From the NCBI RefSeq assembly GCF_947498805.1, contig NZ_CANMLT010000002.1:186001-250000 (forward strand): a DNA stretch of 64,000 nucleotides. The letters are read 5' to 3'. The DNA is from an uncultured Tenacibaculum sp. (GTDB lineage: Bacteria > Bacteroidota > Bacteroidia > Flavobacteriales > Flavobacteriaceae). The first letter of the stretch is position 1, and every line of letters starts with the position of its first letter. The position numbers and the translations under genes were made by a program. This document shows positions 61,601-64,000 of the stretch, one piece after another. The notes beneath the pieces are model-generated. The model had not been told where the DNA came from. It searched no databases and was given only the letters and a program-made list of their open reading frames with translations.

Positions 61601-62511
61601 TGAAAAGAAGAAATTTTATAAAGCAAATTGGTGGCGCCTCTGTGTTAGTGGCAGCAGGACTAACATTACCTTCATTCATTGGAAATAACCGACGTCATAT
61701 TACCATATTACACACCAATGATACACATAGTCATATTGAACCTTTTGATGAAAACCACAATAGATACGCTAATAAAGGTGGTGTAGCTAGACGTGCTTCT
61801 TTAATAGACCAAATTAGAAGAGAAAATCCAAATACATTATTGCTTGATGCCGGTGATATTTTCCAAGGTACCCCCTATTTCAATTTTTTTGGAGGAGCAT
61901 TGGAGTTTAAATTAATGAGCATGCTAAAATATGATGTAGCCACTATTGGAAATCATGATTTTGACAACTCTATTGATGGCCTATACAAACAACTACCTAA
62001 TGCCAAATTTGATTTTGTTTCTGCAAACTACGATTTCAAAAATACAGTACTTGATACCCACGTTAAACCATATAAAATTATAGTTAAAGATGGTGTTAAA
62101 ATTGGAATTTTTGGCTTAGGAGTAGAACTTGAAGGCTTGGTAAGTAAAAAGATGTATAAAGAAACTGCATACCTAGACCCTATAGAAATTACTCAAGATA
62201 TTACTACCGAGTTAAAAGATACACAAAAGTGCGATTTAATTATATGTTTATCTCATTTAGGATATTATTATAAGAACAATCCTGATAAAATTTCTGATTT
62301 AAATTTAGCGAAAGCAACAAAAAACATTGACCTAATTATAGGAGGACATACACATACTTTTTTACCAAAACCCACTATTGTAAAAAATATTGAAGGAAAA
62401 AATATGCTAGTTAATCAAGTAGGAGCTTACGGAGTTAACATTGGTAGAGTAGATTTTTATTTTGATAATTTAAACAATAAATCTTCTTCTGGTACTACCA
62501 TTTTAGTTTAA
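61600..62511 (+). CDS. 5'-nucleotidase metallophosphatase domain as a separate protein
   Basis: A 303-residue metallophosphatase with a Tat-like signal (KRRNFIKQIGGASVLVAAG) and all metal motifs of UshA-type 5'-nucleotidases: HTNDTHSHIEPF, LDAGDIFQGTPYF, IGNHDFDNS, LSHLGYYY and GGHTHTFL. It stops where the linker to the C-terminal domain would begin; that domain is the upstream gene. Translational coupling (TAATG) suggests equal amounts. Last gene of the PhoX operon, with no clear terminator after it. Confidence 0.87.
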   Translation: MKRRNFIKQIGGASVLVAAGLTLPSFIGNNRRHITILHTNDTHSHIEPFDENHNRYANKGGVARRASLIDQIRRENPNTLLLDAGDIFQGTPYFNFFGGALEFKLMSMLKYDVATIGNHDFDNSIDGLYKQLPNAKFDFVSANYDFKNTVLDTHVKPYKIIVKDGVKIGIFGLGVELEGLVSKKMYKETAYLDPIEITQDITTELKDTQKCDLIICLSHLGYYYKNNPDKISDLNLAKATKNIDLIIGGHTHTFLPKPTIVKNIEGKNMLVNQVGAYGVNIGRVDFYFDNLNNKSSSGTTILV

Positions 62512-62927
62512 GCATACAATTTAAAAAATTGACAATGACCTTAACTTATTGCAAAAATTGCAAATGCTACTGTTATTAAAATTATTGGAAAAACGAAACC
62601 TGTATAAAAAAGAAGCACAGGTTACAAGAACCTGCACTAGGATTAATTCGCTCAGCCCCCCAGGACTAAAACTAATTGCTCTAAAATTACATAAAATATT
62701 GGAAATGAGCAAACAAAATATTCTGCAAAAATCGCAAACCAAAACGATAAAACACTTTGAGTCAAACGATTAGCATCATTTATTTTGTCAAAGAAATTTT
62801 AAAACACATTAAACAGTTCGCATTTTAACTTCTTAAAACGACTAATTACTTGTTATCAATAAGTTACCTTCTTTACATTGTCTTTAACATAAATGTTTCA
62901 TGCAATAGTATTTTCTTAAATATCACT
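62512..62927. other. intergenic region, possible decayed membrane-protein gene
   Basis: No intact gene. On the minus strand one frame reads SVLSFWFAIFAEYFVCSFPIFYVILEQ up to a TGA near 62656, and another frame resumes as LFYTGFVFPIILITVAFAIFAIS before a TAA. This looks like the two ends of a small membrane protein interrupted by a GC-richer hairpin. The two 73-74 aa ORFs of the track overlap here in other frames and look artificial. Confidence 0.3.
62604..62639 (-). terminator. minus-strand hairpin with T-run
   Basis: On the minus strand AGTGCAGGTT-CTTGT-AACCTGTGCT (10-bp stem with two G-U pairs) is followed by TCTTTTTT. The wobble pairs exist only in this orientation, so a minus-strand transcript ends here, either a long 3' end of the aminotransferase mRNA or a short independent RNA. 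Confidence 0.5.
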
Positions 62928-64000
62928 CTAAATCTTCACAAGTTTATGAGCCGCATTTAAAAGTGTATCATCTGTCTTCGCAAAACAAAATCGTAGCATT
63001 TTTTTATCTATTGCGTCTTTATAAAAAACAGATATAGGAATTGCTGCGACTCCATGGTTTTTAATCAATTCCTTAGCAAACTCCACATCATTTTTATCAC
63101 TTATTTCTGAATAATTAACTACTTGAAAGTAGGTTCCTTCTGAAGGTAATATCTCAAATCGACTCTTCTTGATAGCTTCTTGAAATAATGATCTCTTTTT
63201 AGCATACATTGTTGAAATCTCATTAAAATCTACAATATCAAGATATTCAGCAATTATATGTTGTGCTGTACTATTCACACTAAATACCAAAAACTGATGA
63301 ATTTTTTTGATCTCTTTCATCAAAGGCTCAGGTGCTATTAAATAACCTACTTTCCAACCTGTTACATGCAACGATTTTCCAAAAGATGAAGCTATAATAG
63401 CTCTATTCAGGAGCTTAGGGCGTGTATTTATAGAAATATGCGCGTGTTTAAATGAAATGTACTCATATACTTCATCACTTAATAACAATACATGCGTATG
63501 TTTTTCTAAAAGAGTTTCTAAAGCTTCAAAATCTTGTTCATCCCATACTTTACCCGTTGGATTATGCGGATTATTAATAATTATTAATTTAGTTTTAGCA
63601 GTAATAGCATCTTCTACCCTATTAAAATTAGGAGAATAATCATCATTTAAAGAAATTCGAATTGGCTTCCCTCCTGCTACCAGAACTGACGGTTCATAAC
63701 TATCATAACTAGGATCTAAAATAATTACTTCATCTCCCATGTTTACTAGCGCATTGATAGCCGTATAAATTCCTTGAGTCGCTCCAGAAGTGACTAATAA
63801 CTCATTGTTAGTATTTATGATTCTATCATAATTTTTCTTTGTAAGTAAAGCTATTTTTTCTAATAAAGAAGGTAAACCAGTCATAGGTGTATACTGGTGA
63901 ATGTTTTCTGTTAATAATCGTTCAGAAATTTCAAGTAAACGCTTGTCAACTGGAAAATTCGGAAAGCCTTGAGATAAATTAATCGCATTGTGCTCATTGG
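62928..64000 (-). CDS. methionine/kynurenine-type aminotransferase, N-terminus beyond window
   Basis: PLP-dependent class I/II aminotransferase. The track starts at an internal ATG (63884), but the frame stays open to the window edge and reads INLSQGFPNFPVD...NIHQYTPMTGLPSLLEKIA, the normal N-terminal part of the family, so the gene is cut by the right border. Key motifs are TSGATQGIYTAI, DPSYDSYEPSV, NNPHNPTGKVW, LLSDEVYEYI and the PLP lysine in SSFGKSLHVTGWKVGY. It resembles E. coli YbdL (methionine aminotransferase) and kynurenine aminotransferases, giving 2-oxoacids from methionine or aromatic amino acids. Confidence 0.88.
   Translation of the reverse strand, partial: NEHNAINLSQGFPNFPVDKRLLEISERLLTENIHQYTPMTGLPSLLEKIALLTKKNYDRIINTNNELLVTSGATQGIYTAINALVNMGDEVIILDPSYDSYEPSVLVAGGKPIRISLNDDYSPNFNRVEDAITAKTKLIIINNPHNPTGKVWDEQDFEALETLLEKHTHVLLLSDEVYEYISFKHAHISINTRPKLLNRAIIASSFGKSLHVTGWKVGYLIAPEPLMKEIKKIHQFLVFSVNSTAQHIIAEYLDIVDFNEISTMYAKKRSLFQEAIKKSRFEILPSEGTYFQVVNYSEISDKNDVEFAKELIKNHGVAAIPISVFYKDAIDKKMLRFCFAKTDDTLLNAAHKLVKI

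Noticed and set aside
62521-62773. ORFs 62521-62742 (-) and 62549-62773 (+) as real genes
   Set aside because: They overlap each other almost completely on opposite strands, are cysteine/serine- or lysine-rich without pattern, and span a terminator hairpin.
1-64000. CRISPR array, IS elements, rRNA or tRNA genes
   Set aside because: I looked for regular spaced repeats, transposase ORFs with terminal inverted repeats, and conserved RNA gene sequences, and saw none. Without tools a degenerate tRNA or a short IS remnant could be missed.

Overview
This window is a low-GC chromosomal segment from a member of the Bacteroidota, most likely a marine Flavobacteriaceae (the Tenacibaculum/Polaribacter/Aquimarina type; genus not determinable here). 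Support comes from the SusC/SusD pair, several TonB-linked receptors, many lipoproteins with flavobacterial lipoboxes, LytS/LytTR two-component pairs, TAnnTTTG promoter elements, little Shine-Dalgarno signal and A-rich leaders. Many starts in the supplied ORF track are TTG codons. I moved the start to a downstream ATG where one fits the family better.

Layout. 1-3472: an exported lipoprotein, rmuC, a small PlsC-like acyltransferase and a GNAT acetyltransferase, then about 870 bp with no gene. 4340-12885: a minus-strand block of a lipoprotein, an AraC regulator, an esterase/beta-lactamase fusion, a PD40 propeller protein and a TPR-tailed beta-lactamase-fold lipoprotein that has lost its catalytic residues. 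A LytS/LytTR pair lies divergently upstream. 12952-18098: an anti-phage island with a PD-(D/E)xK nuclease-like protein, its XRE regulator, a small coiled-coil ORF, and two overlapping reverse transcriptases that match defence-associated RT type 3 (Drt3a/Drt3b). Directly downstream of drt3b I find a strongly supported, previously unlisted structured RNA of about 126 nt on the minus strand. It has an 18-bp closing helix, two hairpin arms and an unpaired ACACACC tract. 18414-20335: a Crp-family regulator and a SnoaL/hydrolase fusion.

20422-28790: a copper/heavy-metal efflux operon (CusA-like RND pump, TolC-like channel, HMA-MauE protein, CusB-like adaptor, HMA lipoprotein) preceded by an HYC_CC_PP protein. 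28995-40683: a compact six-gene operon (M14 carboxypeptidase, SusC, SusD, DapB-like amine dehydrogenase, N-acyl-D-amino-acid deacylase, lipoprotein Asp/Glu racemase) divergent from a MocR regulator. The regulator's start codon overlaps an exact direct repeat. I infer a locus for D-amino-acid-containing peptides, perhaps peptidoglycan fragments. 40706-48409: a DUF6642-like protein, then an operon of two flavin amine oxidases, a lipocalin/nitrobindin-like protein and a 2-oxoacid decarboxylase-like ThDP enzyme, resembling amino-acid-to-aldehyde or secondary metabolism.

48813-51510: a MerC-like membrane protein and a His-rich TonB receptor behind a Fur/Zur-type palindrome. 51715-57810: an S41-like peptidase with TPRs, an M20 amidohydrolase, a second LytTR/LytS pair and two membrane proteins. 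58174-62511: an operon behind two more copies of the same palindrome, carrying an NTF2-like protein, an unknown protein, a PhoX-family phosphatase and a 5'-nucleotidase split into two genes. The window ends inside an aminotransferase of the methionine/kynurenine aminotransferase type. No rRNA, tRNA, IS element or CRISPR array was recognised.
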